Shown here one piece after another: positions 1 through 5,698 of a stretch of 12,975 nt of DNA. Under the pieces are notes generated by a model. The model had not been told where the DNA came from. It did not search any database and saw only the letters and a program-made list of their open reading frames with translations. This DNA comes from Candidatus Moraniibacteriota bacterium (GTDB lineage: Bacteria; Patescibacteriota; Minisyncoccia; Moranbacterales; UBA2206). Each line of letters begins with the position of its first letter. Position 1 is the stretch's first letter. The position numbers and the translations under genes are program-made. The DNA lies in NCBI GenBank assembly GCA_023261605.1, contig JAHFOP010000027.1, positions 1 through 12,975 on the forward strand, in the 5' to 3' direction.

Positions 1-39
1 ATCAGGTAAATCACAGCCAGAGTAACACAACAGCAGGTC

Positions 40-80
40 GGGAGCTATGTATATTTCGCATAGCTCCCCTATTTTATTTA
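40..80 (+). terminator. Intrinsic terminator of an upstream unit
   Basis: GGGAGCTATG (40-49) and CATAGCTCCC (59-68) form a perfect 10-bp stem with a 9-nt loop. A T-rich run (CTATTTTATTTATTT) follows. It probably ends a plus-strand gene lying left of the window and insulates trpS from it. Confidence 0.8.
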
Positions 81-90
81 TTTCCCCAAC

Positions 91-119
91 TTGAAACTTA
101 AGCCTTATTGCTCTATACT
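91..119 (+). promoter_or_regulatory. Sigma70-type promoter of trpS
   Basis: TTGAAA (91-96) and TATACT (114-119) are separated by exactly 17 bp. Transcription would start near 126 and give a leader of about 28 nt. The TTG at 91, which could be read as an in-frame start, is the -35 box, so this supports the ATG at 154 as the trpS start. Confidence 0.75.
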
Positions 120-153
120 AAATACCAGATACAACCTACTAAATACTATTTCT

Positions 154-1263
154 ATGAAACAACGCATTTTTTCCGGCATCCAACCATCCGGCAATCTCCA
201 TCTCGGCAACTACCTCGGCGCCATTCGCAATTGGGTCAAATTGCAAGACGAATATGACTCGATTTTTTGCGTGGTTGACCTGCACGCCATCACTGTCCCC
301 CAAGACCCAAAAGAATTACGGAGACGCACTTTAGAAGTGGCTAAAATTTATTTGGCCGCCGGCATTGATCCAAAAAAATGTTCATTGTTTATACAATCGC
401 ACGTATCAGAACACGCAGAGTTGTGTTGGATTTTAAATACGATTGCTAAAATATCAGAACTCGAGAGAATGACTCAATTTAAAGGTAAAACTGGAACATT
501 GAAAGGTAAGGATATAATTGAGATTGCTGAAAAATATGGACAGGAAAATCTTAAAAGTAAAATCAAAGAACTGTATGGAATAGAATGGAACGATTCAGAT
601 AAAATAGATAAGATATCCTCGTCTGACCCATCCAGCAAAATCGATGCTGGATTATTAGATTACCCCGTCCTCATGGCCGCCGACATTTTGCTTTATGATA
701 CAGAACTCGTCCCAGTCGGCAAGGATCAAAAACAGCATGTGGAACTGACCCGCACTCTTGGAGAAAGATTCAACAAAAAGTTTGGCGAAACTTTTGTTAT
801 TCCCAAAGCCTACACCACGGAAGTCAGTGAGAATATTATGGGGCTGGATGACCCGTCAAAGAAAATGAGTAAATCCGCCAAGAGCGAATACAATTATATT
901 TCCTTGACTGACGATGCCGAAACAGTGCGACGCAAAATCAAAAAAGCTGTGACCGATTCCGGGAGCGAAATCGTCTATCGTGACGACAAACCGGCGCTCA
1001 AAAATTTGATTAATATTTATTCCCTACTCTCCAACAAATCTCCCAAAGAAATTGAGAAGATGTATGTTGGTAAAGGCTATTCTGATTTTAAGAAAGATTT
1101 AGCCGAAGTCATCATCGCTTTCCTCGAACCATTCCAAAAGAAGATGGCCGCACTGACCGATGAAAAAGTCTTGGAAATCCTGCGCGCCGGCGCCGAAACT
1201 GTACGACCGATTGCTAAGAAAAAGTTAGATGAAGTAAAGAAAAAGGTTGGGTTTATCCTCTAA
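154..1263 (+). CDS. trpS: Tryptophanyl-tRNA synthetase with an internal insertion
   Basis: Class Ic aminoacyl-tRNA synthetase that charges tRNA-Trp in the cytoplasm. The 369-aa product opens with FSGIQPSGNLHLGNYLGA, which holds the HIGH-type signature (HLGN, residues 16-19). It carries the family block VPVGKDQKQH and the KMSKS loop (KKMSKS, 236-241). The start at 154 gives the usual TrpRS N-terminus; the longer frame back to 91 would run through the promoter. Typical bacterial enzymes have about 330 residues. The excess lies mainly between ERMTQFKGK (ending at residue 112) and SKIDAGLLDYPVLM (from about 161), where relatives have only a short linker. The insert is Lys/Glu/Ile-rich and its codons are more AT-rich than the flanks. 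No SD is visible. Function is certain; the role of the insert is unknown. Confidence 0.97.
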   Translation: MKQRIFSGIQPSGNLHLGNYLGAIRNWVKLQDEYDSIFCVVDLHAITVPQDPKELRRRTLEVAKIYLAAGIDPKKCSLFIQSHVSEHAELCWILNTIAKISELERMTQFKGKTGTLKGKDIIEIAEKYGQENLKSKIKELYGIEWNDSDKIDKISSSDPSSKIDAGLLDYPVLMAADILLYDTELVPVGKDQKQHVELTRTLGERFNKKFGETFVIPKAYTTEVSENIMGLDDPSKKMSKSAKSEYNYISLTDDAETVRRKIKKAVTDSGSEIVYRDDKPALKNLINIYSLLSNKSPKEIEKMYVGKGYSDFKKDLAEVIIAFLEPFQKKMAALTDEKVLEILRAGAETVRPIAKKKLDEVKKKVGFIL

Positions 1264-1282
1264 AAAAATTTATATTCCATCG

Positions 1283-1307
1283 AAAGCAGGTGCGCAGCCT
1301 GCTTTTT
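1283..1307 (+). terminator. Terminator of trpS
   Basis: AAAGCAGG (1283-1290) and CCTGCTTT (1298-1305) form a stem around a 7-nt loop and run into a T-tract. It lies 20 nt after the trpS stop, so trpS appears to be monocistronic. Confidence 0.65.
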
Positions 1308-1324
1308 GGTTGCCGCCAAAATCA

Positions 1325-1353
1325 TTGACAAAATGAAGGAAGTGCGCTATAAG
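1325..1353 (+). promoter_or_regulatory. Consensus-like promoter of the 107-aa gene
   Basis: A perfect TTGACA (1325-1330), a 17-bp spacer and TATAAG (1348-1353) make the best -35 match in the window. The predicted start near 1360 gives a leader of about 55 nt. Confidence 0.75.
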
Positions 1354-1401
1354 ATATACACGGAGAAGGAAAGAGGATAATCACATAAAAACATCCTATG
1401 T

Positions 1402-1407
1402 AAGGAG
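1402..1407 (+). promoter_or_regulatory. Strong Shine-Dalgarno site
   Basis: AAGGAG lies 7 nt before the ATG at 1415, which is ideal spacing. It stands out because nearly all other genes here lack an SD. In the leader, TCCT (1394-1397) can pair with AGGA (1403-1406) and mask the SD, while AGGAT (1374-1378) can pair instead with ATCCT (1393-1397) and free it. Confidence 0.75.
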
Positions 1408-1414
1408 AGTCAGA

Positions 1415-1738
1415 ATGTCGTTCCCTTTAAACAGATTTGCATTGGCAAAAGTACCTACAAGAAACATCAAGCAAGTATGCTTGGGAGTGCCATCACCGGA
1501 ACAAGCAGGTGATAACAATCTTCTGGAAAACACTGTTTTTTTAGCTCCTGTGCGTAAAACAGGCAAGGTGAAAAAAATTCCTGAAGCGATTTTGCAACGA
1601 AGACCTGAATTCAAATCAATATCAGAAGCCACGGTAACCATCCTAGGAGAGGATGAAGCCGGAAAACTTCTGATTGAAACACCCGGGGAGTTGCTGTATA
1701 AAATTCCCGTAGGTTTTATGGACTTTATGTATATATAA
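1415..1738 (+). CDS. Hypothetical protein, 107 aa
   Basis: I do not recognise this family. The product is a soluble-looking mixed-charge protein with no signal peptide, membrane helix or cysteine cluster. It has one Cys (Q-V-C-L-G, near residue 22), a Pro/Gly-rich stretch (GVPSPEQAGDNN), a basic middle (APVRKTGKVKKIPEAILQRR) and a beta-rich C-terminal half ending IPVGFMDFMYI. It is likely a real gene because it has a near-consensus promoter, an ideally spaced SD and a downstream terminator of its own. It is transcribed alone. Codon choice leans to A/T-ending and CTT/GAT codons compared with neighbouring plus-strand genes, which together with the SD suggests a different origin; that is an inference. 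An opposite-strand frame at 1396-1641 covers the same DNA but has no initiation signals. Confidence 0.7.
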   Translation: MSFPLNRFALAKVPTRNIKQVCLGVPSPEQAGDNNLLENTVFLAPVRKTGKVKKIPEAILQRRPEFKSISEATVTILGEDEAGKLLIETPGELLYKIPVGFMDFMYI

Positions 1739-1755
1739 AATTCACAATCGTTAGG

Positions 1756-1861
1756 AGCATTGAGGTGTTCCCACCCTGGCCAGGGATCCTCTAAATGCTT
1801 GTGGATTATTTCACACTCCTCTCCTCCTCCACCTCAACCCTTCGCCCGAAATTCGGCGAGG
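1756..1861 (+). ncRNA. Structured 3' region, possible small RNA or regulated trailer
   Basis: Hairpin 1 pairs AGCATT (1756-1761) with AATGCT (1794-1799) and GAGG with CCTC (1788-1791), and has an inner TCCC/GGGA pair. It contains a perfect 12-bp palindrome, CCCTGG/CCAGGG (1774-1785). A competing fold pairs TTGAGGTG (1760-1767) with CACCTCAA (1830-1837). A pyrimidine run (1816-1830) holds two CCTCC-type anti-SD-like motifs. Hairpin 2 (about 1838-1861) has a C/G-rich stem closed by GAA/TTC. It does not match tRNA, SRP, 6S or RNase P signatures that I know. It may simply be a trailer of the preceding gene. Confidence 0.4.
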
Positions 1862-1868
1862 GCGCAAA

Positions 1869-1918
1869 AGAGGGAGATATGTTGTCCGACGACAACCACT
1901 ATCTCCCTCTATTTTTTT
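1869..1918 (+). terminator. Very strong intrinsic terminator
   Basis: AGAGGGAGATA (1869-1879) pairs perfectly with TATCTCCCTCT (1900-1910). A second inner stem GTTGTC/GACAAC is capped by a CGAC loop. A T7 run follows at 1912-1918. It closes the unit that begins with the promoter at 1325. Confidence 0.9.
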
Positions 1919-1965
1919 CTCTAAAATTCCAGCAACATATAATAATTAGTAACTATGTACATACC

Positions 1966-1993
1966 AAAAAAACAGACCTCGCGGCCTATTTTT
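1966..1993. terminator. Bidirectional terminator between convergent units
   Basis: AGACC (1974-1978) and GGCCT (1983-1987) flank a four-base loop. An A7 run lies on the left (1966-1972) and a T-run on the right (1989-1993). Read on the minus strand it is AGGCC-GCGA-GGTCT followed by seven or more T, with a GNRA-type loop, and would stop minus-strand transcription from the pgm/GIY-YIG pair. It is a short stem with one wobble pair, so it is probably of modest strength. Confidence 0.5.
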
Positions 1994-2011
1994 AAATACT
2001 TAAAATAATTA

Positions 2012-2168
2012 TGTCATCCTGAGCGGAATGACGACGCGCTAGCGGAGGAATGAAGTCGAAGGATCTGCTCTGCCTCACCTCAAGGCTTTATGATTTATAG
2101 CGAAACCAACAATTACACCAAGTAGATTCTTCGACTGCGCCCGAGTACGGGCTTCGCTCAGAATGACA
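2012..2168. repeat. Imperfect inverted repeat, TCATCCTGAGCG family
   Basis: The left arm (2012-2069) begins TGTCATCCTGAGCG and ends AGTCGAAGGATCTGCT. The right arm (2121-2168) is its inverse, beginning AGTAGATTCTTCGACT and ending CGCTCAGAATGACA. The outer 14 bp and inner 16 bp of each arm match with few changes. The arm centres differ in length and hold small palindromes (CGCTAGCG; CCCG-TACT-CGGG). The roughly 51-nt loop has no ORF. Elements with this core sequence are common in intergenic DNA of many uncultured bacteria, from general memory. It starts 8 bp beyond the GIY-YIG stop and can fold as a 3' hairpin. No transposase is present, so it is non-autonomous if mobile. Confidence 0.8.
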
Positions 2169-2175
2169 GAATTTT

Positions 2176-2457
2176 TCACAACTCATCATATAAATCCCGC
2201 CAGTCTGGATTTTCTTTTTCGATCAGCGCTATTTTCTTTTTTCTCGCCCAACCCTTCAATTGTTTTTCTCTTTCCAAAGCGCTCCACACATCCTCCGTCT
2301 GATCAAAATATATCAGCTTATCAATATTATATTTTTTCGTAAACCCTTCAACTGCTTTGCCTTTGTGTTCTTGGACTCTCCTTATTAGATTAGAAGTCAC
2401 GCCGATATACAATGTTCCCGAATTATTCGTCATTATATAAACACAACATTGTTTCAT
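2176..2457 (-). CDS. Small GIY-YIG domain protein
   Basis: A 93-aa single-domain member of the GIY-YIG nuclease superfamily (YhbQ/UPF0213-like). The GIY and YIG elements appear as CVYIMTN (residues 5-11) and TLYIGVTSNLIRRVQEHK (about 15-32), which includes the conserved Arg and the following His/Lys. A Glu in ALEREKQLKGWARKKK (around 60-75) is the expected metal-binding residue. The C-terminus ends NPDWRDLYDEL, as is typical of this small subgroup. Such proteins are abundant in Patescibacteria; their cellular role (DNA repair or nuclease) is mostly unproven. It lies 9 bp after the mutase gene on the same strand and is probably co-transcribed. It is the only gene here that ends in TGA. Confidence 0.9.
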   Translation of the reverse strand: MKQCCVYIMTNNSGTLYIGVTSNLIRRVQEHKGKAVEGFTKKYNIDKLIYFDQTEDVWSALEREKQLKGWARKKKIALIEKENPDWRDLYDEL

Positions 2458-2466
2458 TACGCTTTT

Positions 2467-3816
2467 CTAGTTTCTAATCAGAGATAGCACCTCATCCCGC
2501 TTTTCTTCCATCAACTCTTGCGTGTTAGCTTCCAGATTCAAACGCAATTTCGGTTCAGTATTACTTGCTCTGACATTAAACCACCAGTCTGGAAAATCAA
2601 TGCGGATGCCGTCCAATGTGTCCAGTTTTCCATCGGCATATTTCTCTTTTAATTTTACTAAGACGGCGTCCTTGTTCACTACTTCGGAATTAATCTCACC
2701 GCTTTGGAAATATCTTTTCAACTCCGCCGCCAATTCAGAAATATTCTTTCCACTTTTGTTCAAAAGATTAATGAGTGTGAGTGCCGCCAAAGTCGCCATT
2801 TCCGCATTGGAATTTTCCATCCAATAATAATGCCCAGATAATTCTCCGGCAAAAATTGCATTCTCTTTTCTCATCTGGGCTTTGATAAGCGAATGCCCGA
2901 CACGCGAGCGATGTGCCACCGCGCCAGCTGCCTCCATCACTTCTTTGACCGCATTAGAACTGCGCAAATCATACAGCACTGTGCCCCCCGGATGATTTTT
3001 TAAAACTTCTTTGGCCAAAAGTGCGGTCACAAAATCCATTGGAATTATTTCACCCTTTTCTGAAACAAAACCCACTCGATCAGCATCGCCGTCATAGGAA
3101 ATGCCAAGATCAGCTTTTTCGGCCAACACTCTTTTTTGCAAAGCTTCCAGCGTTTCAAGTTTCAAAGGATTAGCTTCATGATTGGGAAAGTTTCCGTCAT
3201 AGCTATCATACATATAGACTGTTTCAATTTCATCCGCTACATTTTCATATACTTCCTTTTCAGCAATTCCCATCCCATTGGCGAAATCAATAACTACTTT
3301 TTTCTTGCCCAAACCTTTTTTGAAAAAACTGGTCACGTATTCGATATATTCTTTTTTCAATTCATTATCCTGCTCAACTTGGCCTTTTTCTCCGTCATAG
3401 GAAAAATCTCCCGCCACAGCCAAGTCGCGGATTTCTTCCATGCCAGTGCCTTCTCCAATCGGCACGGCACCTTTTAAACAAAATTTCATCCCATTATATT
3501 CCGCAGGATTATGTGAAGCTGTCACTACGACCGCCGCATCCACTTCGAGTTTCCAAGAAGCGAAATAGACCATCGGCGTTGAACTCAAACCCAGTTTGAC
3601 AATATCCGCTCCCTGATCAGTAATGCCCTCTACGAGCGCCGCTTCCAAAACCGGTGATGATTCGCGCATATCAATGCCAACTGCAATTTTTTTTGCACCA
3701 GTATAGGTCACTAAGGCTCGACCGATGTTATACGCCACGTCTTCATTTATCTCTTCGCCATAAAGTCCCCGAATATCATAGGCCTTAAAAATTGCCGGAT
3801 TGATTGATTTTTCCAT
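2467..3816 (-). CDS. Phosphomannomutase/phosphoglucomutase
   Basis: Alpha-D-phosphohexomutase (ManB/AlgC type), 449 aa, interconverting hexose 6- and 1-phosphates for sugar-nucleotide and cell-surface polysaccharide synthesis. All four active-site elements are present: the phosphoserine loop TASHNP (99-104, Ser101), the metal loop DGDADR (242-247), the sugar-recognition loop GELSGH (324-329) and the phosphate-binding loop RASNTEP (416-422). The N-terminus INPAIFKAYDIRG is the family's usual start, which supports the ATG at 3816. Length is normal. A TTGAAC/TATAGT promoter lies upstream. Whether mannose or glucose phosphates are preferred cannot be read from sequence; bifunctional enzymes share GELSGH. 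Confidence 0.95.
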   Translation of the reverse strand: MEKSINPAIFKAYDIRGLYGEEINEDVAYNIGRALVTYTGAKKIAVGIDMRESSPVLEAALVEGITDQGADIVKLGLSSTPMVYFASWKLEVDAAVVVTASHNPAEYNGMKFCLKGAVPIGEGTGMEEIRDLAVAGDFSYDGEKGQVEQDNELKKEYIEYVTSFFKKGLGKKKVVIDFANGMGIAEKEVYENVADEIETVYMYDSYDGNFPNHEANPLKLETLEALQKRVLAEKADLGISYDGDADRVGFVSEKGEIIPMDFVTALLAKEVLKNHPGGTVLYDLRSSNAVKEVMEAAGAVAHRSRVGHSLIKAQMRKENAIFAGELSGHYYWMENSNAEMATLAALTLINLLNKSGKNISELAAELKRYFQSGEINSEVVNKDAVLVKLKEKYADGKLDTLDGIRIDFPDWWFNVRASNTEPKLRLNLEANTQELMEEKRDEVLSLIRN

Positions 3817-3842
3817 AAGTATGCTTTATAAATTATGTCTAT

Positions 3843-3871
3843 ACTATAGCAAATTAGAGCCCTAAGTTCAA
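3843..3871 (-). promoter_or_regulatory. Promoter of the phosphohexomutase operon
   Basis: On the minus strand TTGAAC (3871-3866) and TATAGT (3848-3843) are 17 bp apart, giving a leader of about 20 nt to the ATG at 3816. No SD is visible. Confidence 0.65.
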
Positions 3872-3875
3872 ATGT

Positions 3876-3904
3876 TTGATAAAACTGTCTTATTATACTA
3901 TCAT
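3876..3904 (+). promoter_or_regulatory. Possible promoter of ychF
   Basis: TTGATA (3876-3881), a 17-bp spacer and TATCAT (3899-3904). An overlapping TATACT (3894-3899) is an alternative -10. It lies back to back with the mutase promoter; the two -35 boxes are only 4 bp apart. Confidence 0.45.
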
Positions 3905-3939
3905 TCGTATATTCATATCTAATTTGTAACTCATAATTC

Positions 3940-4986
3940 ATGAAAATCGCTATCGTCGGCCTGCCGAATGTCGGCAAATCCACTCTTTTCAAGGCTTTGA
4001 CCAAAACCCCGGTCGACATCAACAATTATCCTTTTTGCACCATTGAGCCCAATGTCGGCATCGTCAAAGTGCCTGATACTCGCCTTTCGCAATTGGCTGA
4101 AATGTCGCATTCCAAAAAAATTGTGCCAACCGTCATCGAATTTGTCGACGTGGCGGGACTGGTGAAAGGCGCCTCAATCGGCGAAGGTCTAGGCAACAAA
4201 TTTTTGGCCAACATCAGGGAAACTGACGCTATCGTGCAGGTGGTGCGCGTATTTCAAAACGATAAGATTATTCATGTGCATAACAAAATTGAGCCAGAGA
4301 GCGATGTAGAGATTATTAATACTGAATTAATTTTAGCTGATTTGGAAACGGTCAAAAAAGTGCGCGTACGCATCGAAAAGGAACTGCGCGGCAAGAAAAA
4401 AGGTGCCGACGTCCAATTGGCAACTATCGAAAAAATCCAGAAAAACCTAGAGGACGGCAATCTTGCCAATGAGACCGAATTAGATTTGGCCGAAGAAAAT
4501 ACTAGGATAATTGTGCGCGAACTCTCTCTCCTCACCATGAAACCTTTTTTGTATGTCTTTAATGTTTCCGATGTCAAGAAAAAATTATCTGATGATTTAG
4601 AAAAGCGCGACCATGTCAAACTCGATATCAAAATTGAGGAAGAATTGATTGAAATGACCATTGAAGAAGCGGCTGAATTGGAACTGAAATCTAATTTAGA
4701 TAATTTAATTTTAAAGGCCTACGAAATTCTGGGTCTCATCACTTTCCTCACTACTGGAGAGGACGAATCACGGGCTTGGACGATTAAACGTGGCTGGACG
4801 GCGCCCTTGGCCGGCACCGCCATTCACAACGATTTCAAAGATAAATTTATTCGCGCCGAAGTCGTCCAGTGGGACAAACTGCTTGAAGCCGGCAGTTGGG
4901 GTCACGCTCGCGAACTCGGGACTCTGCGCACGGAAGGCAAAGATTATGTCGTGCAGGATGGGGATGTGATTGAGTTTAAGATATAA
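3940..4986 (+). CDS. ychF: Redox-regulated ATPase/GTPase YchF (Obg family)
   Basis: A TRAFAC-class P-loop NTPase of 348 aa; the family usually has about 360. It binds ribosomes and, in studied members, prefers ATP to GTP. The P-loop is GLPNVGKST (7-15). The family block NYPFCTIEPNVGIV (29-42) follows, then the G3 motif DVAG (70-73) within a YchF-typical GLVKGASIGEGLGNKFLANIRE. The usual G4 NKxD is replaced by NVSD (208-211), the NxxE/D form linked to relaxed nucleotide specificity. Residues about 140-200 form the helical coiled-coil arm, and the TGS domain (about 265-348) carries RAWTIKRGWTAPLAGTAIHNDF. It has its own promoter, no SD, and no terminator before the rpsF promoter that follows. 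Confidence 0.96.
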   Translation: MKIAIVGLPNVGKSTLFKALTKTPVDINNYPFCTIEPNVGIVKVPDTRLSQLAEMSHSKKIVPTVIEFVDVAGLVKGASIGEGLGNKFLANIRETDAIVQVVRVFQNDKIIHVHNKIEPESDVEIINTELILADLETVKKVRVRIEKELRGKKKGADVQLATIEKIQKNLEDGNLANETELDLAEENTRIIVRELSLLTMKPFLYVFNVSDVKKKLSDDLEKRDHVKLDIKIEEELIEMTIEEAAELELKSNLDNLILKAYEILGLITFLTTGEDESRAWTIKRGWTAPLAGTAIHNDFKDKFIRAEVVQWDKLLEAGSWGHARELGTLRTEGKDYVVQDGDVIEFKI

Positions 4987-4995
4987 CTCGAAAAC

Positions 4996-5024
4996 TTGAC
5001 TTTTCTCCTGCCCTCCCCTATACT
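4996..5024 (+). promoter_or_regulatory. Promoter of the rpsF operon
   Basis: TTGACT (4996-5001) and TATACT (5019-5024) with a 17-bp spacer. Transcription from about 5031 gives an unusually long leader of about 140 nt before rpsF, which contains the fold at 5036-5123. Confidence 0.8.
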
Positions 5025-5035
5025 TAAACCAATCT

Positions 5036-5131
5036 AGAAAGTCCAATAGTTTTCTCGCTTTACCCTGAGTTTCATTAAAGGGTTAGAAGATAAGAAAACT
5101 GACACCCGTCATAAGGACTTTCTTTGGACGG
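5036..5131 (+). promoter_or_regulatory. Candidate S6:S18 autoregulatory leader
   Basis: A basal helix P1 is perfect over 9 bp (AGAAAGTCC 5036-5044 with GGACTTTCT 5115-5123). Helix P2 is perfect over 8 bp (AGTTTTCT 5048-5055 with AGAAAACT 5093-5100), and an apical hairpin pairs ACCCT with AGGGT (5062-5066/5079-5083). Between P2 and P1 the 3' side holds a 14-nt bulge (5101-5114) with ACACCCG, opposite only 3 nt. A bulged stem with a CCG-containing bulge that mimics the 16S site is the known S6:S18 leader motif. An alternative stem CCGTC (5106-5110)/GACGG (5127-5131), followed by ATTTTATT, would break both the bulge and P1. Confidence 0.6.
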
Positions 5132-5169
5132 ATTTTATTAATTAAAAATAACCATTAAGCGAAAAGAAT

Positions 5170-5685
5170 ATGCAATACGAATTGTTCTATCTGGTCGGAA
5201 CCTCTAAGGAGGCGGCGTTACCAGAAATCAAAAAGGAGGTAGAAGGCATCGTCATCACGGCCGGCGGAAAATTCTTGGGAAAAGAAACATTGGAAAAAAG
5301 ACGCTTGTCTTATGAGATTAAGCGCGAGAATCACGGCGTGTATCTTTGTCGAAGATTTGAACTCGAAGAAGTGGAAAATTTGCCGGAAATCATCAAGAAT
5401 CTCAATCTCAACACTCAACTGCTGCGATTTTTGATCAGTAAAGCCGCGGAATTGCCGGAACTCAAATCTAAAGAAGAAAGAATGGCCGATGCCGCTAAGC
5501 GTGACAGTCGCAAAGAACAAAAAGAAATCAAACCGGAAGCCCGTAAAATGACCGGCACCAGACCGACTGAAAAAGTTGAATCAAAATCAGTTGCTAAGAC
5601 AGCAGAAAAAGCGCAAGAAAAAGCCGAAGAAACCGAAAAAAACGCTGATATCGACAAAAAATTAGAAGAAATATTAAATATTTAA
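5170..5685 (+). CDS. rpsF: 30S ribosomal protein S6, extended
   Basis: S6 binds the central domain of 16S rRNA together with S18. The first 95 or so residues are the S6 fold: MQYELFYLVG start, LGKETLEKRRLSYEIKRENHGVYLCRRFEL in the core, and NLNTQLLRFLISK near the end. The protein has 171 aa, against about 95-130 in most bacteria. The extra 70-odd residues form a Lys/Glu/Ala-rich, probably disordered tail ending in the amphipathic motif DIDKKLEEILNI. It is first in an operon with ssb, rpsR and efp, 13 bp before ssb. No SD precedes the ATG; the 5' leader probably carries the regulatory site. Confidence 0.95.
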   Translation: MQYELFYLVGTSKEAALPEIKKEVEGIVITAGGKFLGKETLEKRRLSYEIKRENHGVYLCRRFELEEVENLPEIIKNLNLNTQLLRFLISKAAELPELKSKEERMADAAKRDSRKEQKEIKPEARKMTGTRPTEKVESKSVAKTAEKAQEKAEETEKNADIDKKLEEILNI

Positions 5686-5698
5686 TCATAATACAAAT

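Noticed and set aside
91..153. N-terminal extension of trpS from the TTG at 91
   Set aside because: The TTG is the -35 box of a 17-bp-spaced promoter, and ATG 154 gives the standard TrpRS N-terminus.
490..633. TrpRS insertion as an intein or intron
   Set aside because: Too short (about 45 residues), no Cys/Ser at the start and no His-Asn at the end, and the frame stays open; splicing is not supported.
1396..1641. Minus-strand frame opposite the 107-aa gene
   Set aside because: No promoter or SD on that strand, while the plus-strand gene has both.
1795..1995. 66-aa plus-strand reading frame after the 107-aa gene
   Set aside because: It runs through the strong terminator hairpin and the second terminator, has no initiation signal and is low-complexity (Ser/Thr-rich from a CT-rich tract).
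2170..2460. UGA recoded as glycine (as in SR1/Gracilibacteria)
   Set aside because: The GIY-YIG protein ends naturally at TGA after a family-typical C-terminus, and the other coding regions contain no in-frame TGA.
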